Positions 54,584 through 63,778 of a stretch of DNA of 64,000 nt are shown here, one piece after another. How positions within the stretch are numbered: the stretch's first letter is position 1; each line of letters opens with the position of its first letter. The notes beneath the pieces are model-generated. The model did no database searches and was not told where the DNA came from. It saw only the letters and a program-made list of their open reading frames with translations. This stretch comes from Acidimicrobiia bacterium (GTDB lineage: Bacteria > Acidobacteriota > Vicinamibacteria > Vicinamibacterales > SCN-69-37). The stretch covers positions 62,001 to 126,000 of the forward strand of contig VFZF01000008.1 in assembly GCA_016871335.1 (NCBI GenBank). Reading direction: 5' to 3'. The position numbers were made by a program, and so were the translations under genes.

Positions 54584-55893
54584 TTACTTGATGACGATGA
54601 CCGACTGGGCCTCGCGGCCGTTGGCATCGACCGCGGTGACGGTGTGCGTGCCTCGGGTGAGTGGCCAGGGCAACGGCTGGTCTCCGAGTGTGGTGCCGAT
54701 CGGGCGGCCGTTGGTGGACCAGTCCACGCGGCCGACGGCGCCCTGAGCACGCAGAGGCACGGACTGGAACTCGGGGCGGAGGGTCGGGTCAATCAAATAG
54801 GTCGCGCCGGATGGAGGGGAGGCAATCGTAAGAACGGTGCTCGGTGCTCGGTGCTGTGTGCGGTGCGGGGTGCGAGGTGCTGGGTGCCCGGTGCGGCCCA
54901 ACTCCGATATTCCTCCGGGTAGACCGTGAGTACGCCGCGGTCGGTGGCGTGGTGCCAGGTGCAGGTGCGGTCCCCTGCGTCATGCGGGAGGTGCTCGCGG
55001 ATGCGGGCGGGGCACGCGCTGCCGGCGACGAGTCCGGACTCGGCACACAGCGTGATTTCGCGGAGGCCGCCGGGCACGTCGCGGATTGGCGTCTGGTCGA
55101 ACAGGGGAAGGGCACCGCGCGCGTATTCAACCGCGGCGAGCATCACGTCGTGGAAGATCGGGCCCGCGCCAGTGACGCCGGTTGAGAAGCGGAGCGGCGT
55201 ACGGTCAAGGTTGCCGACCCACACGCCCACGGTGACGTCGCGGGTGTATCCGATGGTCCAGTTGTCGTGGTACGCCTGCGACGTGCCCGTCTTGACCGCC
55301 ACGGCAAACGGGAAGTCGAGACTGCCGCCCTCACCAAACACGTACCGCCTGGCCTCGGGGTCCGACAGGATGTGCGTGATCCAATACCGCGTTCGGTCGG
55401 AAAAGACCTCAGAGGTCTTTTCTGCAAAGAGACTGTAGGCGCGCGCGAGCTCGTCCAGCCGCACTTCGGCGTTGCCGAGGGTGAGGCCGAGTCCGTAGTG
55501 GGCGGCGGTCTGTCCCAACGTGGTGAGGCCCGCGGCGCGAAGGGTGTCGGCCACGGCGGGCACGCCGATGTCGGATGCGAGGGCCACGGCGGGCACATTC
55601 TCCGACCCGGCCAGCGCGAGGCGGGCACGCAGCGGGCCGCGGAACCGGCCGTCGTAGTTGCGCGGGCTGTAGAGAATGCCGGGTTCGGCCGTTGGGAACG
55701 TGCTCGGGACGTCCGCGAGCACTCGGCCCGGATGCCAGCCTCGTTCAAACGCCGCCGCGTACGTAAACGGTTTCAAGGCAGACCCAGGCTGGCGCGGCGT
55801 CATCGCACCATCAATGTCCGAGCCATCCGTGACCCACGCCCGCCACTCCTGCGTCCGGTTGTCGCGGACGACCACTGACACCTGCCGGGCGCG
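54584..55893 (-). pseudogene. Penicillin-binding protein 1C remnant (transpeptidase plus C-terminal domain), frameshifted
   Basis: The 5' glycosyltransferase half is missing: sequence starts at about 55893 with SVVVRDNRTQEW and continues with the transpeptidase motifs RQPGSALKPFTYAAAFE (SALK), the GSENVPAVA (S-E-N) motif and AVAVKTGTSQAYHD. After a VYPEEYRSWA segment the frame enters a heptameric repeat (54835-54897) and shifts; the C-terminal domain (ASPPSGATYLIDPTLRPEF, ending GREAQSVIVIK) is in another frame and ends at 54584. It cannot make a full PbpC. Its order directly after an alpha-2-macroglobulin start fits the usual macroglobulin-pbpC operon. Confidence 0.8.
54835..54897. repeat. 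Heptanucleotide tandem repeat GGTGCNN within the pbpC remnant
   Basis: About nine degenerate 7-bp units (GGTGCTC twice, GGTGCTG, a 5-base unit TGTGC, GGTGCGG, GGTGCGA, GGTGCTG, GGTGCCC, GGTGCGG) between the transpeptidase and the C-terminal domain. It coincides with the point where the pbpC reading frame shifts. Confidence 0.8.
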
Positions 55894-55897
55894 GTGC

Positions 55898-56245
55898 GCG
55901 TCCAGCCTCGCTGGTCGCGCTCGCGTCGACCGTGACCGTGTAGGTGGTGGCATCCGGCAGCGGTGCGGCCGGGTCCGGGGTGAACAACAACACCGTGGTG
56001 CCGGACCAGCGGAACTGTCCGGCGATGCGTGGCGTGATCGATACCCACGGAACCTGCGGATTCGCCGGTGATCGCCCGAGGGCGATCATCGGCTCCGAGA
56101 AGATCAGTCTGATGTCGTTCGCGTCGGATCGTTGACCGACGTCGCCTCGAGGGCTGGCCTCGAGGATGGTCAGCGGCGCATTCTGCGCCGAGCTTGCGAA
56201 CGTTGTCGAGAGGGAGAGCAGAAGGATGAGGCCAAGCCGGCGCAT
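55898..56245 (-). pseudogene. N-terminal remnant of a bacterial alpha-2-macroglobulin
   Basis: 116 residues with a signal peptide (LGLILLLSLSTTFASSA) and the first immunoglobulin-like domain: RLIFSEPMIALG, then GQFRWSGTTVLLFTPDPAAP and TTYTVTVDASATSEAGR. It then joins, out of frame, to the pbpC remnant near 55895. Full bacterial macroglobulins are about 1600-1900 residues, so more than 4 kb, and probably the pbpC 5' part, are missing. The junction residues after AGR are non-homologous. Confidence 0.7.
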
Positions 56246-56260
56246 GGCCCCATGTTATGT

Positions 56261-58102
56261 CTACCGCTCGCGCTTGAAGCCGGGCTTCGGCTTCGATTTG
56301 AACGCCGGCTTGAATCCACCGGGTTTGCCGGCGGACTTGAACCCGGCCGACTTGAAGCCAGGTGTGAACCCTCCAGGTTTGCCCGCGCCCGGCTTGAAGC
56401 CACCGGGCTTGAAGCCCCCCGGCTTGAAGCCGCCGGGCTTGAACGTCCGGGGACGCGGCCGTTCTTCCGACGGCTCTCCGGCCGGCATCAGCTTGATGTT
56501 CACGGGTGTGCCACGGATCTTCTTGCCCTTGAGGGCGCCGATGACCGTGTCCACCAGGCCTTCGGCCACATCGACGGTCGAGAACGTCGGGTTGATGCGG
56601 ATCGCACCGATGCTGCCCGAGTCGATCCCCGATTCTCCGGCGATGGCGCCGACCAGGTCTCCCGGCCGGACACCGTCTTCGTTCCCCACGCTGAACGCCA
56701 GCGTCGTCTTCGGCCCCTCATCACGCCGCGTGGCCTTCGACTCGCGAGGACTTCTGGACTCCTGGACCGCAGGACTCTTCGACTCTTCCTCCTGCGCCAT
56801 CGCCACCGCGGCGGCCGCGATGTCGGCCAGGTCGAAGTCGGCGGCCAGCGACAGGACAAAGGCCTTCGTTTCTTCGAGGCCACCGCCCACGATACGGGCC
56901 TGCAGGGCCGCGCGGGTCACGTCAAGCCGCTTCGCCTTGAGTGCGGCGAGGGTCGGCAGTTCCGCGCGCTCGAGCGTCTGCTTGGTCACCGATTCGATGA
57001 ACCGCAGGGTGCGCTGCTCGCGGGGATCCACCAGCGTGATCGCCACACCTTCACGGCCGATGCGGCCCGTGCGGCCGATGCGATGCACGTAGACTTCCGG
57101 CGCCGTCGGGATGTCGTAGTTGATGACGTGTGAGATGTGGTCGATGTCGAGGCCACGCGCAGCCACGTCGGTGGCCACCAGCACATCGGCCTTGCCTTCG
57201 CGGATGAGCTGCATCACGCGATCACGCTGCCGCTGTTCCATGCCGCCGTGCAGGGCCTGCGCCGCATAGCCGTGCGACTTCAGCGTGTCGGTGAGTTCGT
57301 CCACCTCCACGCGCGTGCGACAGAAGATGATCGCCGACGCGGGATCTTCAAACTCCAGGATGCGATCGAGCGCAAAACTTTTCTGCTGACGCGACACCAG
57401 ATAGGCGACCTGACGGACACGCGGCATCTTGCCGGGCGTGCTCTTCTCCGCCTTGATGGTGACGCGTTTGGGGGACTTGAGGTGTTTCTCCGCGATGGCC
57501 CCAATACGCGCCGCCATGGTCGCAGCAAAGAGCGCCGTTTGGCGCGTGGGGGGCGTCGCGGAGAGCAGGGCGTCGAGGTCATCGGCGAAGCCCATGTCGA
57601 GCATTTCGTCCGCTTCGTCGAGCACGAGAATTTCGAGGGCGTCGAGCACCAGCGTCTGCCGCTTCAGGTGGTCGAGCGCGCGGCCGGGGGTGGCCACGAC
57701 GACATCGGCGCCGCGGCGCAGGGCGCGGATCTGCTGGTCCATCGGTGCGCCGCCATACACGGGCACCACGGTCAGCGAGGTCTGCTTGGAGTACTTGTGA
57801 ATCGCTTCCGCGACCTGCATCGCCAGTTCACGCGTCGGCACAAGAATCAGCGCGCGCGCCGGTCCGCGTTTCGGGGCATCGCCGTCGAGCAGGCGGTGGA
57901 GGAGGGGGAGTGCGAAGGCGGCAGTCTTGCCTGTGCCCGTGCCGGCCTGACCAATCAGGTCCTTGCCGGTCATCAGCAGCGGAATCGCTTCAGCCTGGAT
58001 GGGGGTCGCTTCTTCGTAGCCCAGGGCGGCTACCGCGGCGACCAGTGAATCATTGAGCCCCAGGGAGGGAAACGTCAGCGCTTTTTTGTCAGTATCGGCC
58101 AC
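56261..58102 (-). CDS. DEAD-box RNA helicase with DbpA-type RNA-binding domain
   Basis: 613 residues from a GTG at 58102 (a longer frame upstream is not supported). The core has Q motif and GQAGTGTGKTAAFALPL (Walker A), PTRELAMQVAEA, VLDEADEMLDMGF (DEAD), ATMAARIG (SAT-like) and HRIGRTGRIGREG. The C-terminus adds a DbpA/CsdA RNA-binding domain (EDGVRPGDLVGAIAGESG) and a repetitive tail of FKPGG-type units. Likely ribosome-assembly or cold-shock role. TACAAT lies 6 bases before the GTG. Confidence 0.93.
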   Translation of the reverse strand: MADTDKKALTFPSLGLNDSLVAAVAALGYEEATPIQAEAIPLLMTGKDLIGQAGTGTGKTAAFALPLLHRLLDGDAPKRGPARALILVPTRELAMQVAEAIHKYSKQTSLTVVPVYGGAPMDQQIRALRRGADVVVATPGRALDHLKRQTLVLDALEILVLDEADEMLDMGFADDLDALLSATPPTRQTALFAATMAARIGAIAEKHLKSPKRVTIKAEKSTPGKMPRVRQVAYLVSRQQKSFALDRILEFEDPASAIIFCRTRVEVDELTDTLKSHGYAAQALHGGMEQRQRDRVMQLIREGKADVLVATDVAARGLDIDHISHVINYDIPTAPEVYVHRIGRTGRIGREGVAITLVDPREQRTLRFIESVTKQTLERAELPTLAALKAKRLDVTRAALQARIVGGGLEETKAFVLSLAADFDLADIAAAAVAMAQEEESKSPAVQESRSPRESKATRRDEGPKTTLAFSVGNEDGVRPGDLVGAIAGESGIDSGSIGAIRINPTFSTVDVAEGLVDTVIGALKGKKIRGTPVNIKLMPAGEPSEERPRPRTFKPGGFKPGGFKPGGFKPGAGKPGGFTPGFKSAGFKSAGKPGGFKPAFKSKPKPGFKRER

Positions 58103-58108
58103 CCGTTG

Positions 58109-58114
58109 ATTGTA
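58109..58114 (-). promoter_or_regulatory. Candidate -10 box of the DEAD-box helicase gene, leaderless spacing
   Basis: TACAAT on the minus strand followed by 6 bases and the GTG at 58102. Identical to the pntA box with the same spacing. Confidence 0.6.
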
Positions 58115-58122
58115 CGGCACCG

Positions 58123-59484
58123 CTACTCGTGCCGCAGGGCCTGGATCGGGTCGAGCCGTGCCGCGCGACGGGCAGGGTAGGCCCCGGCGGCCAGGCTCAC
58201 CAGCAGCGCAAACGCCAGTGAGCCGGCGATCAGCCACCAGGGGAGGGAGAACAGGTCGCCAGCCGTGCCCCCCTGGCTCTCGATGTAGACATTCGCACCG
58301 AAGTTGATGATCCGGCCGAATCCCCAGCCGAGCAGCAGGCCGGAGACACCGCCGAGCAGGCCAATCACCGAGGCCTCCACCAGGAAGATCCGACGCACGT
58401 CCCCGTCACCGCCGCCAATCGCCTTCATGATGCCGATCTCGCGCGTGCGCTCCAGAATCGACATGACCATCGTGTTGACGATGCCGAGTGACGACACGCC
58501 GAGCGCGATCGATCCCACGAGGCCGAGGATGATGTCGAGCAGCAGAAACGCGCGCTTGGCGCCCTTCAGCGCATCGTTGAGGGAAAACGCGGTGAACCCC
58601 ATCGCCTTGATCGCGTCCTGCACGTCCTGCGTGTGCTGCGCACCGTTCACCTTGACGGTGACGGTGGTGTAGCTTCGTGTGCTGGTCGCCGGCTGAAAAA
58701 TGCTCTGCGGCCCTCCAGCCAGCGACGCATGGATTTCGCGCGCCTGCGCCAGTGGAATCATGACGCCGGCAAACCCCGCCGGCGCCCCGGCCGTCGGGTC
58801 ACGCTCCACGATGCCGGCGATCGTGAACGCGCGGTCGACCCGTTGCGCAAACGCCTGCGGCCCCTGGGCCGGGTCGGTGCCGGCGATGGGACCCGAGGCG
58901 GCCCAGGAGATGGTGAGCGTGCGACCGACGAGGGTCGTGGGATCCGCCGTGCTGATCTGCGCCGCCATTGCGACACTGAGCAGGCACTCGTCGGTGGCGC
59001 CCGCCGTGAAGAAGGTGCCGTGCGCCATGTCCTGGTAGGCGCCCTCATTACGCGAGGAGTCGGGCACGCCGGCCGCCGACGTGGTGATCTCGCTGCCATC
59101 GAGTGAAATCCGGACGGGGATGCGCAGGTTCGGGAAGACATCGCGCACATGTACCAACTGCGCCAGCCGCGTCAGTGCCTCGTCGTCGAGCGGGACGGCC
59201 GGCGCTCCGCCGCCGCGTCCGCCGCGCCCGCCCCTGCCGCCCATCGGGCCTCCTCGGCCACCGAACGCGGCCAGTGGCCCGCCACCTCCCGTCACGGTGA
59301 TGCTGTCGAAGACCCCCGACTGCGTGAGGCGTCCCACCACCTGCTCCTGCAGGCCCACGCCCAGCGACACCATGCCGGCCAGGGACGCGATGCCAATCGC
59401 GACCCCCAGCGTGGTCAGCGCGGTGCGCAGGCGCGACTGACGCAGATTGCGGAAGGCGAGAGCGAGTGTGTCGCGAAACGTCAT
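58123..59484 (-). CDS. ABC transporter permease, MacB/FtsX type
   Basis: 453 residues. The MacB-like plan is visible: N-terminal cytoplasmic stretch and first helix (RNLRQSRLRTALTTLGVAIG), a large periplasmic domain with a Gly-rich insertion, then three C-terminal helices with the FtsX signature SILERTREIGIMKAIGGGDGDV and LPWWLIAGSLAFALLVSLAAG. It lies 3' of its ATPase gene with a 4-base overlap (the ATPase stop at 59481 lies at its start). Substrate unknown; MacB-type transporters export peptides or lipoproteins rather than pump across the inner membrane alone. Confidence 0.9.
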   Translation of the reverse strand: MTFRDTLALAFRNLRQSRLRTALTTLGVAIGIASLAGMVSLGVGLQEQVVGRLTQSGVFDSITVTGGGGPLAAFGGRGGPMGGRGGRGGRGGGAPAVPLDDEALTRLAQLVHVRDVFPNLRIPVRISLDGSEITTSAAGVPDSSRNEGAYQDMAHGTFFTAGATDECLLSVAMAAQISTADPTTLVGRTLTISWAASGPIAGTDPAQGPQAFAQRVDRAFTIAGIVERDPTAGAPAGFAGVMIPLAQAREIHASLAGGPQSIFQPATSTRSYTTVTVKVNGAQHTQDVQDAIKAMGFTAFSLNDALKGAKRAFLLLDIILGLVGSIALGVSSLGIVNTMVMSILERTREIGIMKAIGGGDGDVRRIFLVEASVIGLLGGVSGLLLGWGFGRIINFGANVYIESQGGTAGDLFSLPWWLIAGSLAFALLVSLAAGAYPARRAARLDPIQALRHE

Positions 59485-60161
59485 GCGTCGGTGTCCGAAA
59501 GCATGGCGCCGTCGAGCAGTGTCACCGTCCGCCGTGCGTAGGTGGCAGCCAGCGCTGCGTCGTGTGTGACGAGCAGGATGGTCTTGCCGTCACGGACGTG
59601 CAGCGTCTGGATGAGCTGCATGATGTCGCGGGACGTGCGACTGTCGAGATTGCCGGTGGGTTCGTCGGCCAGAAGCAGCGGTGCATTGTTGGCGAGCGCG
59701 CGCGCGACCGCCACGCGTTGTTGTTCGCCGCCGGAAAGTTCCCTCGGGCGATGGTGCCGGCGATCGCCCAGCCCCATCGCCTCCAGCAATGTGGCGGCGC
59801 GGCCCTCGCGCTCGGCCTTCGGCACCCCGGCAAACATCAGCGCCAGTGCCACGTTCTCCAGCGCCGTCATTGTCGGCACCAGGTTGAAAGACTGGAAGAT
59901 CATCCCCACCGTGTCGCGCCGATGCACGCTCAGTTCGTCGCGGGTCAGGCCGGCGAGGTTCCGGCTGCGTACCTCAAGCACGCCGCTGGTGGGCTGGTCG
60001 AGACCGCCGATGAGATTGAGCAGGGTGGACTTGCCTGACCCCGAGGTGCCGAGCAACGCGACAAAGTCACCCTCGACCATCGACAGGGTCAGGCGGTCGA
60101 GGGCTTTCACAAGCGACCGGCCCATCTGGTAGTGACGGGACAGCTCGACGGTACGCAGCAC
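59481..60161 (-). CDS. ABC transporter ATP-binding protein, LolD/MacB type
   Basis: 226 residues. Walker [17 protein letters not shown] near residue 40, Q-loop QSFNLVPTM, signature [15 protein letters not shown], Walker [13 protein letters not shown] and the switch His in [13 protein letters not shown]. Belongs to the LolD/MacB/FtsE group that drives MacB-like permeases. Its ATG is 3 bases after the M14 gene's stop, so the order in the operon is M14 peptidase, ATPase, permease. Confidence 0.93.
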   Translation of the reverse strand: MLRTVELSRHYQMGRSLVKALDRLTLSMVEGDFVALLGTSGSGKSTLLNLIGGLDQPTSGVLEVRSRNLAGLTRDELSVHRRDTVGMIFQSFNLVPTMTALENVALALMFAGVPKAEREGRAATLLEAMGLGDRRHHRPRELSGGEQQRVAVARALANNAPLLLADEPTGNLDSRTSRDIMQLIQTLHVRDGKTILLVTHDAALAATYARRTVTLLDGAMLSDTDA

Positions 60162-60164
60162 AGG

Positions 60165-61991
60165 CTACCGGTAAACCTGGTTCCGCACGCCGGCCGGCGG
60201 GGGATCCACAACCACCGCCGGGAATGTCGTCTGCTTCATCAGCCGGTACATCGGAATTCGCTGTCCCGGCGCACCGCCCCGCCCACCACGCGCGCCCGCT
60301 GGCGGCTGCGGATCGTCGGGATCCGGCGCACCACCAGCGCGACCCGCGCCGCCACCGCGATTGGTTGTGACCTGCAGGAAGTCATCGAGGTAGCCCCACG
60401 TCACCAGGTTGTCGTCGGTCTCAGGCTCGAGGAGGTAGCTGATGAGGTTTGACCGCGCCTGGCCGCTCGGAATGAAGAGCGTGCCTGCCGGCAGCGTCAT
60501 CTTCTCGGTGCGTTTCTCGGCGGTCACTTCACGCAGGTACTTGCCCTGGAAGTAGGAGTCGGCGGAGATGCTGGTGGCGTAATAGACCTCCAACTCCACT
60601 TCGAGCGGCGCCGTCAGCCGCTGCACGGTGATCTGGTGGTCGTGCAGCATGGGCACGACCTTGGCCGCCGCGCCGTTCGCCACGAAGTAGCCCCACGGTC
60701 GCGTGGTGGATCGCGTCACTTCGTATTCGAGGAATATGGGCCGGTTGACCTTCTCCCAGGTCGCCGGCGCCGGGGGCTGAGCTGCTGCGCCCGCGGCACC
60801 ACCCGCTCGGCCCGCCGCACCACCGCCACCGCCTGCTCCTCGCCCACCGCCAGCGCCCGCGCGAATCCAGAACTCCTCGTGGCCCTTGTTCGTGACGCGG
60901 TATTCGAGCGGCACCTGATCGTTGTCGCTGTCGTTGTGGCCGCGCGCCGCCGCTGACGACTTCGCGGTGGCGATGACCCGCCTGAGGTCGGCCGTCCGCG
61001 TGGCCGCGAAGCGGATGAGTTCACGCTGGCCGATGTACTGGCCACGCACCTGGTGGCGATACGTCTCGTCACGGGGAATTTCCACCACACGCGTCCCGTT
61101 GTCCACTACCCGGTGCGTGCCCGACGGTGTTTCGAACAGGAAGCCGAGCGTGTTGGCCATCGCCCCGTAGACGTGCTGCTTGCGCGGCTCGACCGACGTC
61201 GCCGTCCAGCCGGCCTCGCCATTGACGCTACCCGGACCCGAGTACCAGAAGCCGTCATAGTTCTCAGCGCGCAGCGCACGGCGGATGGCCGCGATGATCT
61301 CGTCGTTGCCGAAATCGACCAGGCCCTTGTCACCCGCAGGGTTCATGTTGGTCTGGTAGGTGAGCGTGTACGGCGCCGATCCGCCGTGGTGCGTGTCCAC
61401 CCAGATCTCCGGGTGCCACGCGTTGAGCAACTGCGTCACGACTGCGGCAATTTCCTGCGACTCGAGCTTCAGGTAATCGCGGTTCATGTCGAAGTTCTGG
61501 TCGTTTGTGCGGCGTCGCACTTCGGCGCCGTCCGGGTTGATCGTCGGCACATTCAGCACCACCACGTCGTCGAGCAGCGGTCGCAGGTCGCCTTGCACGA
61601 GGTCGCGCATGATTTCCATGCTGGCGTCCTTGCCGGCCACTTCATTGCCGTGCACGTTGTTGACGATCAGCACGACGGGTTTGCCGGTGCCGATGATGTC
61701 CTCGGGACGATAGATCGGGGGATTCGAGAGCACGGCCAGCACCACATCACGACCGCCCAGCGTGGTCGTGAGCTTCCTGACGCTCATCAGATTCGACGCC
61801 GCGTCGAGTTCATAGACGAACTTCATCAGCGGGTCGTAGAGCGTGCCGCCCTGGCTGTAGTTCACGACTTCCGCAGGCGTCTGGAGGCGCTGCGCCTGGG
61901 CGACAGCCGTGGAGGACCGGTCAAACGCGTTGAGGCCGACGAGTGCGAGGCCGAGGGCCAGTGAGGAACCGAGGCGCAGGGTGCGAGTCAT
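60165..61991 (-). CDS. Secreted M14 family zinc carboxypeptidase-like protein
   Basis: 608 residues. Signal peptide (LGSSLALGLALVGLNAF), then an M14 domain with zinc ligands His 114 and Glu 117 in NNVHGNEVAG and the third His in WVDTHHGGSAPYT, plus NPDGAEVRRRTNDQNFDMNRDYL (the NPD/Asn-Arg substrate site, shown in parts). The C-terminal third is an extra beta-rich region interrupted by Gly/Ala-rich inserts (about residues 430-460) not typical of the family, ending in MYRLMKQTTFP. It probably degrades peptides or peptidoglycan stems outside the cell membrane. Operon with the ABC pair, perhaps to handle its products. Confidence 0.85.
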   Translation of the reverse strand: MTRTLRLGSSLALGLALVGLNAFDRSSTAVAQAQRLQTPAEVVNYSQGGTLYDPLMKFVYELDAASNLMSVRKLTTTLGGRDVVLAVLSNPPIYRPEDIIGTGKPVVLIVNNVHGNEVAGKDASMEIMRDLVQGDLRPLLDDVVVLNVPTINPDGAEVRRRTNDQNFDMNRDYLKLESQEIAAVVTQLLNAWHPEIWVDTHHGGSAPYTLTYQTNMNPAGDKGLVDFGNDEIIAAIRRALRAENYDGFWYSGPGSVNGEAGWTATSVEPRKQHVYGAMANTLGFLFETPSGTHRVVDNGTRVVEIPRDETYRHQVRGQYIGQRELIRFAATRTADLRRVIATAKSSAAARGHNDSDNDQVPLEYRVTNKGHEEFWIRAGAGGGRGAGGGGGAAGRAGGAAGAAAQPPAPATWEKVNRPIFLEYEVTRSTTRPWGYFVANGAAAKVVPMLHDHQITVQRLTAPLEVELEVYYATSISADSYFQGKYLREVTAEKRTEKMTLPAGTLFIPSGQARSNLISYLLEPETDDNLVTWGYLDDFLQVTTNRGGGAGRAGGAPDPDDPQPPAGARGGRGGAPGQRIPMYRLMKQTTFPAVVVDPPPAGVRNQVYR

Positions 61992-61998
61992 GCCGCGG

Positions 61999-62004
61999 AT
62001 TCTA
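61999..62004 (-). promoter_or_regulatory. Candidate -10 box of the M14 peptidase gene, leaderless spacing
   Basis: TAGAAT on the minus strand followed by 7 bases and the ATG at 61991. Confidence 0.5.
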
Positions 62005-62028
62005 GCGTACGAGGGCATGTTTGCTACG

Positions 62029-62727
62029 ATGAGCACTGAGGAGACACCCGCACCGATGGACGATACCGCGACGCTGATTGAGTCGCTGCGCCGGCAGGCG
62101 GAACGCGCCTGGCATGTCCTGCCGGATATCGGACTTGCGCTCGTGCTGCTGGCGGCGGGCTGGCTTGTCGCGCGCCTGGCACGGAAGGCGGCGATCCGGA
62201 TCCTCAAGGCGATGCGCGTCGACGACATGGCCGAGCGCTCCGGTGTCGAGGACTTCCTGGTGCAGGGTGGTGTGCCGTACACCACCGTCACCCTGATCGC
62301 CGGGGCCATCTACTGGCTGATTCTCCTCGGCGTCTTCATTGCGCTCCTGGATGCCCTGGGTGTGCGCGCAGCCGGTGATTTGTTCACGCGGCTTCTCCAG
62401 TTCGTACCGAACGTGCTCGTGGCGGCCGGTATCCTCGTCTTCGGCTCCCTGCTGTCGCGTGTGATTGGCGGTGTCGTGACCAGTTATCTGAGCAACGTCG
62501 GCAGCGCTGCAGCCGAACCCGTCGGCGCGCTGGCCCGATACGCCATGCTGGTGTTTGTGCTCTTCATGGCGGCGGAGCAGGTCGCCATCGGCAGTGCAGT
62601 CCTGGTGTCCGCCTTCCAGATTGCCTTTGCCGCGGTGTGTCTCGCCGCTGCGCTCGCCTTCGGCCTCGGCGGACGCGAGTGGGCGGCCAAGGTCATCGAA
62701 CGACACACGCGGAAAAATAGTCCCTGA
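62029..62727 (+). CDS. Conserved TM-helix (CmpX-like) small mechanosensitive channel-type protein
   Basis: 232 residues from ATG 62029; in-frame ATGs at 62017 and 62056 are alternatives. Repeated hydrophobic segments (LPDIGLALVLLAAGWLVARL, TVTLIAGAIYWLILLGVFIA, FVPNVLVAAGILVFGSLLSR, MLVFVLFMAAEQVAIG and FAAVCLAAALAFGLGGREWA) match the conserved TM-helix domain found in MscS-related membrane proteins of the CmpX type. No MscS beta domain follows, so channel activity is uncertain. It ends in TGATG overlap with the next gene. Confidence 0.8.
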   Translation: MSTEETPAPMDDTATLIESLRRQAERAWHVLPDIGLALVLLAAGWLVARLARKAAIRILKAMRVDDMAERSGVEDFLVQGGVPYTTVTLIAGAIYWLILLGVFIALLDALGVRAAGDLFTRLLQFVPNVLVAAGILVFGSLLSRVIGGVVTSYLSNVGSAAAEPVGALARYAMLVFVLFMAAEQVAIGSAVLVSAFQIAFAAVCLAAALAFGLGGREWAAKVIERHTRKNSP

Positions 62728-63569
62728 TGATCATCGACTGCCACACGCACCTCAACTACTACGACGACGAATCGGTGGACGATCTGGCGGGATGTGTCAC
62801 GCGTCTGCAGACGGCGATGCGACGCAATCGCGTGGACGTGTCGCTGGTGTTGACGTCCTACAAGGTCACGCCGGGACGCCCATCCACACGCGCGGTGATT
62901 GACGCGACCCGCCATCTGCCCAACATCCATGTGGTGGCGGGGGTGCCCTGGAAGGCTCTCAATGACGGCCACATTGAAGAGTGGCGCGGCATGCTCCAGG
63001 CCGGCGAGATCAAAGGTCTGAAGTTGTATCCGGGGTACGAGCCGTTTTATCCCGCCGACCAGAAACTCGAACCCGTGTACCGCCTCGCCGAAGAGTTTGA
63101 CGTGCCGGTGATGATTCACTGCGGCGATACGTATGCGCCGACCGGCAAGGTCAAGTTTGCGCATCCCCTCAACGTCGATGAAGTCGCGGTGGATTTTCCG
63201 AAGGTCCGGTTCCTGATTTGCCACCTCGGCAATCCGTGGTTCCGTGACTGCATGGAAGTGGTCTACAAGAACGAGAACGTGTACACCGATATCTCGGGAC
63301 TCACCCTCGGGGACTTCAACGACCGGTTCGAGGCCTACATGCGGGCGCAGTTGAAGGAGATGCTGCTGTGGGGCATGAACCCGCGCAAGGTGCTCTACGG
63401 CACCGACTGGCCGCTGGCCACCATGGAGTCGTACCTCGGGTTTGTCGAGGAACTGAAGTGGCCCCCCAAGGACCGCGCGTTGATGCTCTTCGAGAACGCG
63501 GTGGGCCTCTTCAACCTGGATCCGCCACGGCCATCGTCGGGCATCGGGGCGTTGCTGAGGGGGATTTGA
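62727..63569 (+). CDS. Amidohydrolase 2-family TIM-barrel hydrolase
   Basis: 280 residues. Starts MIIDCHTHLNYYDDESVDDL with the H-x-H metal site; further ligands are His in VMIHCGDTYAPTGK, FLICHLGNPWFRDC and the Asp in VLYGTDWPLATMESY. The family includes decarboxylases and lactonases; the substrate cannot be inferred. Translationally coupled to the TM-helix gene and, through a possible TTG, to the glycoside-hydrolase fragment downstream. Confidence 0.85.
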   Translation: MIIDCHTHLNYYDDESVDDLAGCVTRLQTAMRRNRVDVSLVLTSYKVTPGRPSTRAVIDATRHLPNIHVVAGVPWKALNDGHIEEWRGMLQAGEIKGLKLYPGYEPFYPADQKLEPVYRLAEEFDVPVMIHCGDTYAPTGKVKFAHPLNVDEVAVDFPKVRFLICHLGNPWFRDCMEVVYKNENVYTDISGLTLGDFNDRFEAYMRAQLKEMLLWGMNPRKVLYGTDWPLATMESYLGFVEELKWPPKDRALMLFENAVGLFNLDPPRPSSGIGALLRGI

Positions 63570-63775
63570 TCGCGCCGTGGGCCCCGTTCCGCCGCGTCGA
63601 CGGCTACCTGCCGCTCGAAGATCACGGGCTGGTGGGGGATGGGTCCACCGCGGCACTCATCGCGCGCGATGGGGCCGTCGTCTGGCTGTGCGCCCCGCGA
63701 TTTGATTCTCCGCCGCTGCTGTGCAGCCTGCTCGACACCTCGCGCGGTGGCCACTTTCGCATCGCGCTCGAGGGC
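63566..63775 (+). pseudogene. N-terminal fragment of a GH15 glucoamylase-like protein
   Basis: A TTG (63566) overlapping the amidohydrolase stop opens a frame reading FRRVDGYLPLEDHGLVGDGS, AALIARDGAVVWLCAPRFDS and LLDTSRGGHFRIAL, a strong match to the first 70 residues of GH15 glucoamylase/trehalase proteins. Similarity stops near 63775, where the sequence matches a different protein on the other strand. The catalytic region is therefore absent. Fragment call 0.7; the join could be a rearrangement or an assembly artefact. Confidence 0.65.
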
Positions 63776-63778
63776 CAG

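Noticed and set aside
62056-62058. Start of the TM-helix gene at the third ATG behind a GAGGAGA purine run
   Set aside because: Possible, but the purine run is farther away than usual and residues before it are compatible with the family; ATG 62029 was kept with the alternative noted.
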